Positions 55,377 through 63,356 of a stretch of DNA of 64,000 nt are shown here, one piece after another (the first letter of the stretch is position 1; each line of letters opens with the position of its first letter). The notes beneath the pieces were generated by a model. That model was not told the origin of the DNA, did no database searches, and saw nothing but the letters and a program-made list of their open reading frames with translations. The position numbers and the translations under genes were made by a program. The stretch covers positions 868,001 to 932,000 of the forward strand of contig NZ_CP015243.1 in assembly GCF_001648175.1 (NCBI RefSeq), written 5' to 3'. This DNA is from Halotalea alkalilenta. GTDB lineage: Bacteria > Pseudomonadota > Gammaproteobacteria > Pseudomonadales > Halomonadaceae.

Positions 55377-56239
55377 TCGTCGATCAGGCCCAGTTCAATG
55401 CCGGTTTCGCGGATGGGGGCGTAGTCCTCGTTGCTTGCCGGAATGAAGCCTTCACGCGGGAAGCTGGCCAACAGCTCAGGATCGTCCATATCGAGCAGGG
55501 CCTGGCGAACCCGGTCGGTGAAGCCTTCGCCGTAGCGTGCGTCGACATCGCCGCGAATGGACCACTGGTAGTCGGGGTAGGTCGGGGTCTGCCAGATCAC
55601 CCGTACCGCCTCGGGATCGATGTTGCCGGCCTCGATCTCGTTTTCCCAGGCGGTGTAGTTCAGCGCGCCGAGCTGATAGGCGCCCGAGGCGACCAGCGAG
55701 GCGGTGCGGCTGTGGTTGCCGCTGTAGCCGACCCGGGAGAAGAGCTCATTTGGCGACTCGCCGAAGCGCTCGCGCAGGTAGTATTCAGGCATCAGGCGCC
55801 CGGAGGTCGAACCCATCGGGCCGAAGGTCAAGGTCATGCCGCGGATCTCGTCCGGAAGCGTTGGTGCCGGCTCGAGCCCTGTGCTGCGGTGGGCGACGAA
55901 GTAAGTGGTGAAGGCCGCATCTTCGACGCCCTGGGCGATCGCCTGCGAGCCGGGCACCCGCTCGCGGGCCTGTACCCCTGAGAGGCCGCCGAACCAGGCC
56001 AGCTGCACCTGGTCGTTGCGAAAGGCGGTGACTGCCGCCGCGTAGGAGTTCACCGGGATGAAGCGTACCTCTACATCGAGCTCCTCGGTGAGATAGTCGG
56101 CGACTTTCTGGAACCGCTCTTGCAGGCGTGTCTCGTCTTCATCGGGGATCGCGGTGAAGACGAAGGTGCTGGCCTGGGCCAGCGGGGTGGCGAGGAGCGC
56201 AAGGGCGAGGGCAGGGGCAAAGGCGAGACGACGAAGCAT
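55373..56239 (-). CDS. PhnD-family substrate-binding protein, putative selenate or phosphonate
   Basis: This 288-residue periplasmic protein has a signal peptide (MLRRLAFAPALALALLATPL ending AQAS). The mature part reads FTAIPDEDETRLQERF, KVADYLTEELDVEVRFIPV, SYAAAVTAFRNDQVQLAWFG, GLSGVQARERVPGSQAIAQG and FGPMGSTSGRLMPEYY, a strong PhnD-family pattern. From memory the first part is closest to the subfamily labelled putative selenate ABC transporter binding protein (TIGR04553). It is the first gene of the operon. Substrate must be considered open. Confidence 0.85.
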   Translation of the reverse strand: MLRRLAFAPALALALLATPLAQASTFVFTAIPDEDETRLQERFQKVADYLTEELDVEVRFIPVNSYAAAVTAFRNDQVQLAWFGGLSGVQARERVPGSQAIAQGVEDAAFTTYFVAHRSTGLEPAPTLPDEIRGMTLTFGPMGSTSGRLMPEYYLRERFGESPNELFSRVGYSGNHSRTASLVASGAYQLGALNYTAWENEIEAGNIDPEAVRVIWQTPTYPDYQWSIRGDVDARYGEGFTDRVRQALLDMDDPELLASFPREGFIPASNEDYAPIRETGIELGLIDE

Positions 56240-56443
56240 GAGCGGACGCAACCGTATGATGGACTAGGGGCGGCTTCATCCTAGTCGGTGAGTTTTAAGC
56301 TTGGCTTTCGACCGACGAGCATCGTGCGCAGCGGCGCTCGAAAGCCGGCCGGGACATCGTATCGCAGTGCAACGCATGGTCAGGGCATCGATAGACCAAT
56401 GTCTGGCGCTGCAGCGCATTACCGCGTTCAGGCGGCATTCAAC

Positions 56444-56482
56444 CAATGCTTCACCCAATGCTTTCACTCAATGCTTTCACCC
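56444..56482. repeat. Three tandem 13-bp repeats before the phosphatase gene
   Basis: The sequence CAATGCTTTCACY occurs three times head to tail: 56444-56456 (one T shorter), 56456-56468 and 56469-56481. They end one base before the ribosome binding site of the histidine phosphatase gene. They may be a slippage product or a binding site; nothing more can be said. Confidence 0.7.
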
Positions 56483-56495
56483 AAGGAGACCACGT

Positions 56496-57104
56496 ATGTC
56501 GCTGACCGAGGGGCGGCCCTGCATCGTGCCGGGCCTGCGTGGCAGGGTACTGCTGATGCGCCATGCGCACAGCGAGGCCAACGCTGCCGGATTGATCATC
56601 AGCGATCCGCGGGTCGCGGTGGCCCACTATGGGCTTTCCGAGCGGGGACGGGCGCAGCTCGACAGCCGGCTCGATGGGTGGCGCTGGCCGGTGCCTAACC
56701 GCATCGTCCACTCGCCGTTCAGGCGCACGCTGGAAACCGCGCGGACGGTGGCGAAGCGATTCGAGCTCGCGATTCGAGCTGACGAGGCGCTGCGCGAGCG
56801 CGGCTTCGGGGAGCTCGAGGGCGGCCCTGACGCTCGCTATGGTGAGATATGGGCGCGCGATGCCTTGGACGCTTCCCATCGCGACTTCGGGGTCGAAAGC
56901 CTCGAGGCGGTGGCGACGAGGATGCGCGCGGCGCTCGAGCGGTGGGATGCGGCGTCCTCGCCTGCGACCACGCTGCTGGTGGTGAGCCACGGCGATCCAT
57001 TGTCGATCCTGCTCGCTTCGCTGCTGGGTACGCCGCTCGGTGAGCATCGCACGCTCGCGCCGCTGGCGCCCGCGGGCGTGATCGAGCTGCTGCCCTGCGC
57101 TTGA
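56496..57104 (+). CDS. Histidine phosphatase superfamily protein
   Basis: This 202-residue protein is a member of the phosphoglycerate-mutase-like histidine phosphatases. It has the RHG-type motif RVLLMRHAHSEANAAG with the catalytic His near residue 23, IVHSPFRRTLETARTVAKRF with the second Arg, the acidic RERGFGELEGG, and the second His in LVVSHGDPLSILL. The first motif reads RHAHSE instead of RHGE, as in several bacterial members. It starts behind an AAGGAG site. It stands alone; substrate unknown. Confidence 0.87.
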   Translation: MSLTEGRPCIVPGLRGRVLLMRHAHSEANAAGLIISDPRVAVAHYGLSERGRAQLDSRLDGWRWPVPNRIVHSPFRRTLETARTVAKRFELAIRADEALRERGFGELEGGPDARYGEIWARDALDASHRDFGVESLEAVATRMRAALERWDAASSPATTLLVVSHGDPLSILLASLLGTPLGEHRTLAPLAPAGVIELLPCA

Positions 57105-57175
57105 CACCCGAGCGGGGTTAATCGCTTGCCTTGGGTGCCACCCTATTGGCGTGAGTGCAACCCGGAAGGGTCATT

Positions 57176-57201
57176 GAGTAGTACCTTGGAGTAGTACCTT
57201 G
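57176..57201. repeat. Perfect tandem 13-bp duplication upstream of the permease
   Basis: GAGTAGTACCTTG is repeated exactly twice at 57176-57188 and 57189-57201, about 135 bases before the permease start. The core AGTACC also occurs twice, 12 bases apart, before nuoA. It could be a regulatory site. Confidence 0.65.
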
Positions 57202-57334
57202 GTATGGGCGAGGCGCTGAGCGGTCGCACCAAGTTGGTTCGTCGGCTAACATGCGCGGTCTCAAGAATCGCTTCGTCTTCGCCGGCGTGCCTGCGCCAGC
57301 GAGACGAACAGCCAGCTTCGCGGAATGCCCGACG

Positions 57335-58618
57335 ATGAAAGAAACCCGCAGCGCGGTCGAGCAGGACCGCACCTTCGAACACTGCGCCCCCGCCGCGCTC
57401 GACCGGCGTGACGTGCATTGGATTCTCGGTCTCTACGGCACGGCGGTCGGCGCAGGGACGTTGTTTTTGCCGATCAACGCAGGAATCGGAGGGTTCTGGC
57501 CGCTGCTGATGATCGGGCTGCTCGCCTTTCCGATCACCTTCTTCGCCCACCGTGGCTTGACCCGCTTCGTGCTCTCCGGCGCCGAAGCAGGGGACGTCGA
57601 CATCACCGACACGCTCAAGCGCCACTTCGGTGCTGCCCTCGGGCGGGCGGTGACGCTGCTCTATTTCTTCGCGATCTTCCCGATCCTGCTGGTCTATAGC
57701 GTGGCGATCACCAACACCGTGCAGAGTTTCATCGAGCACCAGCTGGGCCTGAGCGCGCCGCCGCGCGCTTGGCTGGCCGCGATGCTGATCGCCTCGCTGG
57801 TGCTGGTCGCGCGCGGCGGCCAGCAGCTGATCCTGCGTGCGATGAGCATGCTGGTCTATCCGTTCATCGCCGCGCTGATCGCACTGGCGCTGTTTTTGAT
57901 CCCGCATTGGGATGGCGCTTTTCTCGCTTCCGCCGGCGCCCCGATCGACTTCGGTGGAATGTCGCTGACCCTGTGGCTGGCGGTGCCGGTGATGGTGTTC
58001 TCGTTCAACCACTCGCCGATGATCTCGGCCTTCGCCGTCGGCCAGCATCGCCGCTATGGCGCGGCAGCCTCCCAGCGCTCATCGCGGCTGCTGGCGATCG
58101 CCCATCTGATGATGGTGGTCACGGTGATGTTCTTCGTGCTCAGCTGCGTGATGACCTTGACCCCTGCCGATCTCGCCGCGGCCAAGGCACAGAATGTGTC
58201 GATCCTGTCCTATCTCGCCAATCGCCTCGATACTCCGTTGATAGCGCTGGCCGCGCCGCTGATCGCCTTCATCGCCATCGGCAAGTCGTTTCTCGGCCAC
58301 TACATCGGCGCGCGGGAGGGCCTGCGTGGCCTGCTGGGCGGGCGCCATGCGCGCGGGCTAAGACGGACGTTCGAATGGGGCAGCGCGCTCGGGATCGCCG
58401 CGGTCTGCTGGGGTGTCGCGACGCTGGACCCTAGCATTCTCGGCCTGATCGAGGGGCTTGGTGGTCCGGTGATCGCGGCGCTTTTGTTTTTGATGCCGAT
58501 GATCGCGATCGCCACCGTACCGGCGCTGGCTCGCTATCGCCGAGCCCCCTCCAACCCTTTCGTGGTCGCGGTCGGGGTGGTGGCGATCTCGGCCACGCTC
58601 TATGGCCTGTTCGGCTGA
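57335..58618 (+). CDS. Amino acid permease, hydroxy/aromatic amino acid (SdaC-like) family
   Basis: This 427-residue inner-membrane protein resembles the HAAAP/STP family that imports serine, threonine or aromatic amino acids with protons. It has 11 predicted membrane helices and the family's start DVHWILGLYGTAVGAGTLFL, then PINAGIGGFWPLL, ITNTVQSFIEHQLGL, VMVFSFNHSPMISAFA and AIGKSFLGHYIGAREGL. These match SdaC/YhaO-type carriers. The start at 57335 was chosen as the nearest ATG before the conserved region. A tandem 13-bp repeat lies upstream. It is convergent with the EEP gene. Confidence 0.88.
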   Translation: MKETRSAVEQDRTFEHCAPAALDRRDVHWILGLYGTAVGAGTLFLPINAGIGGFWPLLMIGLLAFPITFFAHRGLTRFVLSGAEAGDVDITDTLKRHFGAALGRAVTLLYFFAIFPILLVYSVAITNTVQSFIEHQLGLSAPPRAWLAAMLIASLVLVARGGQQLILRAMSMLVYPFIAALIALALFLIPHWDGAFLASAGAPIDFGGMSLTLWLAVPVMVFSFNHSPMISAFAVGQHRRYGAAASQRSSRLLAIAHLMMVVTVMFFVLSCVMTLTPADLAAAKAQNVSILSYLANRLDTPLIALAAPLIAFIAIGKSFLGHYIGAREGLRGLLGGRHARGLRRTFEWGSALGIAAVCWGVATLDPSILGLIEGLGGPVIAALLFLMPMIAIATVPALARYRRAPSNPFVVAVGVVAISATLYGLFG

Positions 58619-58637
58619 GCGGCGGCGGCCGGATGAC

Positions 58638-59510
58638 TCAGACCAGGACTGTCTTGGGCGGCGGTATCCAGATGTCGGAGGCCTCGTCGAGCGCGACGGC
58701 GCAGGCTTCGGGCAGCTCGATCTCGGCGGCGACCGGCAGGTGGTCGGAGAATAGCTGGTCGAGCACGCTGTACTGGCGCACGGTCAGGGTGCTCGAGATC
58801 AGGATGTGGTCGAGCGCACGCTTGGGCTGCCAGGCCGGATAGCTCAGCAGCGCTTCGAGCGGCTGGAGATCGAGGGACTCGAAGAAGCGCGGATGCTTGC
58901 GCATCTGCTCGACGGTGCAATTGAGATCGCCCATCAGCACCACATGGCGCAGCGGTGAGATCAGCTCGCTGAGGTAGTCGAGCTGGCGGGCCTGGGTCTT
59001 GGCGCCCAGCGCCAGGTGGGCGACGAACACGTGCAAGGCGTCGTCACCGATACCGAAGCGTGCGTGTATCGCACCTCGCCCCGGCGGCCCCGGCAGGCGG
59101 TGGTTCTCCACCCGTGCCGCGGGCAGGCGGCAGAGCAGCCCGTTGCTGTGCTGCGCGAGCCGGCCGAGGTTGCGGTTGAGCTGCTGGAAGCGATAGGGCA
59201 TGTCGGCGCGGCCAGCCAGATAGTCGATCTGGTTGATGTTGCCGGAGCGAAAGCTGCCGCCGTCGACCTCCTGCAGCGCGACCAGGTCGTAGCCGCGCAG
59301 CAGCTCGCCGATCAACTCCAGGCGCTTGCTGCGCTTGGCGTTGGGCAGGAAGTGTTGCCAGCCGTTGGTGAGATACTGGTAGTAAGCCCGGGTGCTGATG
59401 CCGACCTGGAGATTGAAGGTCATCAGCTTGATCCTGCGAGGAGCCGGTGCCGCCTGGATGCTCGTGCTCGTCTGGCGTGAAGGACCGGCTTCCTTGCGTG
59501 CGTCGTTCAA
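58638..59510 (-). CDS. Endonuclease/exonuclease/phosphatase family protein
   Basis: This 290-residue protein has the EEP fold. Seen are IKLMTFNLQVGI near the N terminus, YDLVALQEVDGG with the metal-binding Glu, HVFVAHLALGAKTQARQLD, VVLMGDLNC with the Asp-Leu-Asn, and LFSDHLPVAAEIEL with the final Asp-His pair. No ATG fits; a TTG at 59510 was chosen because AGGAGG lies ten bases upstream. A TTG at 59570 overlapping the dsbA stop would add 20 residues. In pseudomonads a similar gene follows dsbA, as here. Its substrate is not known. Confidence 0.85.
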   Translation of the reverse strand: MNDARKEAGPSRQTSTSIQAAPAPRRIKLMTFNLQVGISTRAYYQYLTNGWQHFLPNAKRSKRLELIGELLRGYDLVALQEVDGGSFRSGNINQIDYLAGRADMPYRFQQLNRNLGRLAQHSNGLLCRLPAARVENHRLPGPPGRGAIHARFGIGDDALHVFVAHLALGAKTQARQLDYLSELISPLRHVVLMGDLNCTVEQMRKHPRFFESLDLQPLEALLSYPAWQPKRALDHILISSTLTVRQYSVLDQLFSDHLPVAAEIELPEACAVALDEASDIWIPPPKTVLV

Positions 59511-59566
59511 CTCGATCGATCCTCCTGGCTGCCAGCGGTCGGCGGCCGCGCCGCCGACCGCGTGGT

Positions 59567-60202
59567 TCAATTCGAAGCCTGCTCGCTGCGCACCCGTTCG
59601 ATTACCTGATCGGCGACGGTGAGCATGTTGGTCAAGCCGCCCGCGGTGCTCGGAGTGATCACGTAGGTGCCGTCGATGACGATCGCCGGTACGCCCATCA
59701 GCTGGTAGGCGCGCATTTCGGCATGCGCCTGGTTGACCTGGCTCTTGACCCCGAACGACTCCAGCGTCTCCTGGGCCTGCTGCTCGCTGACCCCGTAATC
59801 AGCATAGAATTTGGCGATCGCAGCGTCACTGTCCAGCGGCTGGCCGTTTTTATGGATCGCATCGAAGAACGGCTTGTGGGTCTGATCGAGGATGCCGAGA
59901 TCCTCTGCCGTGTAGTAGGCGCGGGCGTGGGTCACCCAGTTGCGCCCCATGGTGCCGGGCAGGCGCTCGACATCGACGTCCTCGGGCTGTTCGCTCGCCC
60001 ACTGCTCGAAGTCGGGCTCCAGCGAATAGCAATGGGGGCAGCCATACCAGAACACTTCCTGGACCAGGACCTTGCCGTCGGCGGTGTCATGGCTGACCGG
60101 CTGGTCGAGTACCGTGTAGCCCGGGTTCGATTGGGCGCTCGCGGTGGCGGCGATTGTGCTCAGGCCGGCGGCGAAGGCGATGGTCGCCAGTTTCTTCAGC
60201 AT
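59567..60202 (-). CDS. dsbA: Thiol:disulfide interchange protein DsbA
   Basis: DsbA introduces disulfide bonds into exported proteins. The 211-residue protein has a signal peptide (MLKKLATIAFAAGLSTIAAT followed by ASAQ), the active site in EVFWYGCPHCYSLEPDFEQW (CPHC) and the cis-proline loop MGVPAIVIDGTYVI. The start at 60202 follows an AGGAG site. It is divergent from engB and directly upstream of the EEP gene, an arrangement known from pseudomonads. The dsbB partner is not in the window. Confidence 0.95.
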   Translation of the reverse strand: MLKKLATIAFAAGLSTIAATASAQSNPGYTVLDQPVSHDTADGKVLVQEVFWYGCPHCYSLEPDFEQWASEQPEDVDVERLPGTMGRNWVTHARAYYTAEDLGILDQTHKPFFDAIHKNGQPLDSDAAIAKFYADYGVSEQQAQETLESFGVKSQVNQAHAEMRAYQLMGVPAIVIDGTYVITPSTAGGLTNMLTVADQVIERVRSEQASN

Positions 60203-60523
60203 TGCTCTCGTTCTCCTGATGATGGACATCCTCGCGCTGGCTGCACCGAGCACTCGAGCCGCGCACCGCTGGGTTAGAGCGATGCCCGGCCGATCGGTTC
60301 CACTGGTGCACCTTCGCCGCTCGGGGGCTAAACCCCGCCGGGCGCGCGATCCTAGACTCAATGGTACACTTTAGCCTTAGGGACGCGCGATCCAAGCGTC
60401 TTTTGAAGCGATCGAATCACCGTCCACAGCTCCATCGGTGCGCAACCGAGGGCGGGCGGCTCACCCACCGGGCCTCAACCCAGCCCGGGCAAGCCAAGCT
60501 CCTTCGCGGGCAGGATATCCAGC
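60203..60523. other. Intergenic region between dsbA and engB
   Basis: This 321-bp divergent promoter region holds no gene. In pseudomonads a cytochrome c4 gene often lies between engB and dsbA; no CxxCH motif is coded here. No clear promoter elements or repeats were seen. Confidence 0.5.
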
Positions 60524-61153
60524 ATGTCGGATCGACCGAGCGCCGAACGCGCCGTATCTCTCAACTATCGTGCCGCGCGCTTTTTGATCAGCGCGCCGAC
60601 GCTCGCTACCTGTCCCGAGGACAGCGGTGCCGAGGTCGCTTTCGCCGGCCGCTCCAATGCCGGCAAGTCGAGTGCGATCAATACCCTTACCGGGCAGAAA
60701 GCACTGGCGCGCACTTCGAAGACGCCTGGGCGCACCCAGCTGATCAACTTCTTCGCGCTCGACGACGAGCGTCGGCTGGTCGACCTGCCCGGCTATGGCT
60801 TCGCCAAAGTGCCCGAATCGGTCAAGCTCGAGTGGCAGCGCCATCTTGCCGACTATCTCCAGCATCGTCAGGCGCTCAAGGGCGTGGTGTTGCTGATGGA
60901 CGTGCGCCATCCGCTCACCGAGTTCGACCAGATGATGCTCGGCTGGGCCGAGCAGGCCGGACTGCCGTTGCACCTGCTGCTGACCAAGGCGGACAAGCTC
61001 AAGCGCGGCGCGGCGACCAACGCGCTGCGTCAGGTCGAACGCGCCCTGGCCGGGCGCACCGAGCAGGTCGAAGTGCAGCTCTTCTCCTCCCTCGCGCGCC
61101 AGGGGCTCGACACCCTCGAGGCGCGCTTGAACGGCTGGCTGCGCGGCGACTGA
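60524..61153 (+). CDS. engB: Ribosome-biogenesis GTPase EngB (YihA/YsxC)
   Basis: EngB is an essential GTPase in assembly of the large ribosomal subunit. The 209-residue protein has the P-loop [20 protein letters not shown], the switch region [14 protein letters not shown], the G3 motif [14 protein letters not shown], the G4 motif [10 protein letters not shown] and the G5-like LFSS. The ATG at 60524 gives the usual length. A strong UUCG-loop hairpin stands 28 bases behind it. Confidence 0.96.
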   Translation: MSDRPSAERAVSLNYRAARFLISAPTLATCPEDSGAEVAFAGRSNAGKSSAINTLTGQKALARTSKTPGRTQLINFFALDDERRLVDLPGYGFAKVPESVKLEWQRHLADYLQHRQALKGVVLLMDVRHPLTEFDQMMLGWAEQAGLPLHLLLTKADKLKRGAATNALRQVERALAGRTEQVEVQLFSSLARQGLDTLEARLNGWLRGD

Positions 61154-61181
61154 GCAGCCGGGCAAGACCTCGCTTGAATGA

Positions 61182-61207
61182 CGGCGGCGCCCTTCGGGGC
61201 GCCGCCG
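61182..61207 (+). terminator. UUCG-loop hairpin behind engB
   Basis: An 11-bp perfect stem (CGGCGGCGCCC at 61182-61192, GGGCGCCGCCG at 61197-61207) closes a TTCG tetraloop, 28 bases behind the engB stop. No T-run follows (CAGACTGC), so it is either a weak terminator or an mRNA-end stabiliser. Confidence 0.6.
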
Positions 61208-61366
61208 CAGACTGCTGACAAAGCATTCGTAGATTGCGCGTGGAAGACGTCGCTGGGTCAAAAGGGGGGTGTCATTAACCTCTGCGGGCACCGGCGTAGC
61301 CTTGCGTTCGGCGCAACACCCGCGGAGTTGAACATTACTTATTGGCAGCGAACTCTGAAGGCGGGG

Positions 61367-61382
61367 TGAATAAATATTCATG
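61367..61382. promoter_or_regulatory. Operator arm 1 of the transketolase operon
   Basis: TGAATAAATATTCATG contains the dyad TGAATA-AA-TATTCA and is the exact reverse complement of arm 2 at 61551-61566. Two identical palindromic sites in opposite orientation around a promoter point to binding by a dimeric repressor, perhaps with loop formation. The regulator gene is not in the window. Confidence 0.65.
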
Positions 61383-61550
61383 TCCTGAGAAATAAATAAA
61401 ATCCCCCAGGGTGGGCATAAATATAAGTTTTTGATCGTATTGTAAAAAGTATAAAAGTTGAATAGACCAAAGTTGCTTTGAATTGATCCTCGGACCCATT
61501 GACCTCGTTGCGTGGGGAGGTGATTAATGGCGTGAAATATATATGCACAG

Positions 61551-61566
61551 CATGAATATTTATTCA
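61551..61566. promoter_or_regulatory. Operator arm 2, directly before the ribosome site
   Basis: CATGAATATTTATTCA ends one base before the AAGGAG ribosome site of the first transketolase gene. Together with arm 1 it forms a perfect 16-bp inverted repeat 168 bases apart. Its place in the leader suggests repression. Confidence 0.65.
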
Positions 61567-61578
61567 AAGGAGCGTGCC

Positions 61579-62412
61579 ATGCCTCTGCCTTCGCGATTAA
61601 CGACCGAGGATATCCCCGATCTGTGTCAGAAAATGCGCGGCACGTTATTGACCACCATCGTCAATGCCAAGATGGGGCACGTCGGCGGCGATCTCTCCGT
61701 CATCGACATTCTCGGTACGCTCTATTTCAGCGTTCTGCGCGTCGATCCCACCGACCCCCACGCCGAGTCCCGCGATCGCTTCGTGCTCAGCAAAGGACAC
61801 TGCTCGGTGGCGCTCTACACCACCCTGGCCTATGCGGGCTTCCTGCCGATCGAGGAGCTGGCGAGCTTCGCCGCGCCTCTTTCACGGCTCAATGGCCATC
61901 CTTGCAATCGCAAGCTGCCCGGGGTGGAAACCAGCACCGGCCCGCTCGGCCATGGGCTGCCGGTCGCCACCGGCATCGCCATCGGCGGCAAGTTGAGCGG
62001 CGCCGATTGGCGGGTCTTCGTGGTGGTCGGCGACGGTGAGCTGCAGGAGGGCAGCAATTGGGAGTCGATGATGAGCGCCGCCCACCAGCGCCTCGACAAC
62101 CTGACCTTGATCGTCGATCGAAACCATCTCCAGCAGGGCGACCGGACCTCGGCGGTGACCAGCATGGAGCCGCTCGCCGAGCGATTCGCGGCGTTCGGTT
62201 GGGAGACCCATGAGGTCGACGGACACGACCACGCCGCGCTCGAAAGCCTGCTCTCTTCGCCGAATACCAGCGGGCGGCCGCGCTGCCTGATCGCCGCCAC
62301 GGTAAAAGGCCAAGGGGTATCGTTCATCCGCGATCGTGTCGAGTGGCACCACAAGGTGCCGAGCCGTGAGCAGCTGGCCGCGGCGCTCGATGAGCTGGAG
62401 GTGGCGTCATGA
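61579..62412 (+). CDS. Transketolase, N-terminal subunit
   Basis: This 277-residue protein is the thiamine-diphosphate-binding half of a transketolase coded by two genes. It shows NAKMGHVGGDLSVIDILGTL, FVLSKGHCSVALYTTLAYAG, TGPLGHGLPVATGIAIGGKL and the TPP/Mg motif VVVGDGELQEGSNWESMM with the Asn of DRNHLQQ. The start at 61579 follows AAGGAG. It overlaps the C-terminal subunit gene by four bases. Split transketolases usually work in specialised pentulose or polyol pathways rather than in the main pentose-phosphate route. Confidence 0.92.
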   Translation: MPLPSRLTTEDIPDLCQKMRGTLLTTIVNAKMGHVGGDLSVIDILGTLYFSVLRVDPTDPHAESRDRFVLSKGHCSVALYTTLAYAGFLPIEELASFAAPLSRLNGHPCNRKLPGVETSTGPLGHGLPVATGIAIGGKLSGADWRVFVVVGDGELQEGSNWESMMSAAHQRLDNLTLIVDRNHLQQGDRTSAVTSMEPLAERFAAFGWETHEVDGHDHAALESLLSSPNTSGRPRCLIAATVKGQGVSFIRDRVEWHHKVPSREQLAAALDELEVAS

Positions 62413-63356
62413 GCGAGCTGTTCGACTGTCGGGACGCGTTCGTCGCCACCCTCGAGGAGCTGGCGGAACAGGACCCGCGCATCGTTGCGGTGGTCAACGA
62501 TTCGATCGGTTCGAGCAAGCTGACCGGCTTTCGCCAGCGCTGGCCCGAGCGGTTGATCAACGTCGGCATCGCCGAGCAGACCCTGGTCGGCGTCGGCGCG
62601 GGGCTCGCCAATGCCGGGCTCAAGCCGTTCGTCTGCGCCGCTTCCTGCTTTCTCACCGGCAGAGCGCTCGAGCAGATCAAGGCCGACATCGTCTATTCCC
62701 AGGCCCAAGTGGTGCTCTGCGGGATCAGCAGCGGAGTCGCCTACGGCGAGCTCGGGCCGACCCATCACTCGATCGAGGACCTCGCCTGGACCCGGGTGCT
62801 GCCCGGGCTCGAGATCATCGTCCCCGCCGACCCGGTCGAGACCGCTGCCGCCGTGCGCTACGCCTATGCCGCCGAGGGACCAGTGTTCCTGCGCCTGAGC
62901 CGGGTCGGCGTGCCACGGCTGCTCGACCAGCGCTACCGCTATGAGCCTGGCCGGGCGCACGTCTTACGCGATGGCGCCGATCTTACCTTGATCGCTTGCG
63001 GGGTCATGGTCCACCGTGCGCTCGAGGCCGCCGAGCGGCTCAGCGACCTGGGCCTTGAGGCGCGGGTGCTGAACCTGCCGAGCATCGCCCCGCTGGATCG
63101 TCGCGAGATCGTGCGCGCGGCGCAGCAGACCGGGGCGATCCTGACCCTCGAAGAGCACAGCGTGCGCGGCGGGATGGGGTCCGCGGTGGCCGAAGCGGTG
63201 GTCGCCGAGGCGCCGTGTCGAATGAAGCTGATGGGCTTTGAGGATTTCGCACCCACCGGTGAGGCGAACTTCCTGCTCGACCACGTCGGCATGTCGGTGA
63301 TCGGTATCGTCGACGCCGCGCAGCGGCTGGTCGGTGAGCCGCTGGTGGCGAAATGA
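62409..63356 (+). CDS. Transketolase, C-terminal subunit
   Basis: This 315-residue protein is the pyrimidine-binding half of the split transketolase. The catalytic Glu lies in RLINVGIAEQTLVGVGAGLA, followed by PFVCAASCFLTGRALEQIK, LGPTHHSIEDLAWTRVLPGL and, in the C-terminal domain, LTLEEHSVRGGMGSAVAEAV. It overlaps genes on both sides by four bases. Together with the previous subunit it should transfer two-carbon units. Confidence 0.92.
   Translation: MSELFDCRDAFVATLEELAEQDPRIVAVVNDSIGSSKLTGFRQRWPERLINVGIAEQTLVGVGAGLANAGLKPFVCAASCFLTGRALEQIKADIVYSQAQVVLCGISSGVAYGELGPTHHSIEDLAWTRVLPGLEIIVPADPVETAAAVRYAYAAEGPVFLRLSRVGVPRLLDQRYRYEPGRAHVLRDGADLTLIACGVMVHRALEAAERLSDLGLEARVLNLPSIAPLDRREIVRAAQQTGAILTLEEHSVRGGMGSAVAEAVVAEAPCRMKLMGFEDFAPTGEANFLLDHVGMSVIGIVDAAQRLVGEPLVAK

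Larger units (their letters stand above)
61208..61578. other. AT-rich promoter region of the transketolase operon
   Basis: This region, most of all 61366-61566, is much richer in A and T than the window as a whole and holds no gene. It carries a perfect 16-bp inverted repeat with arms at 61367-61382 and 61551-61566. The promoter of the transketolase operon should lie between the arms; several AT-rich hexamers exist, but no pair with good spacing stands out. Confidence 0.6.
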
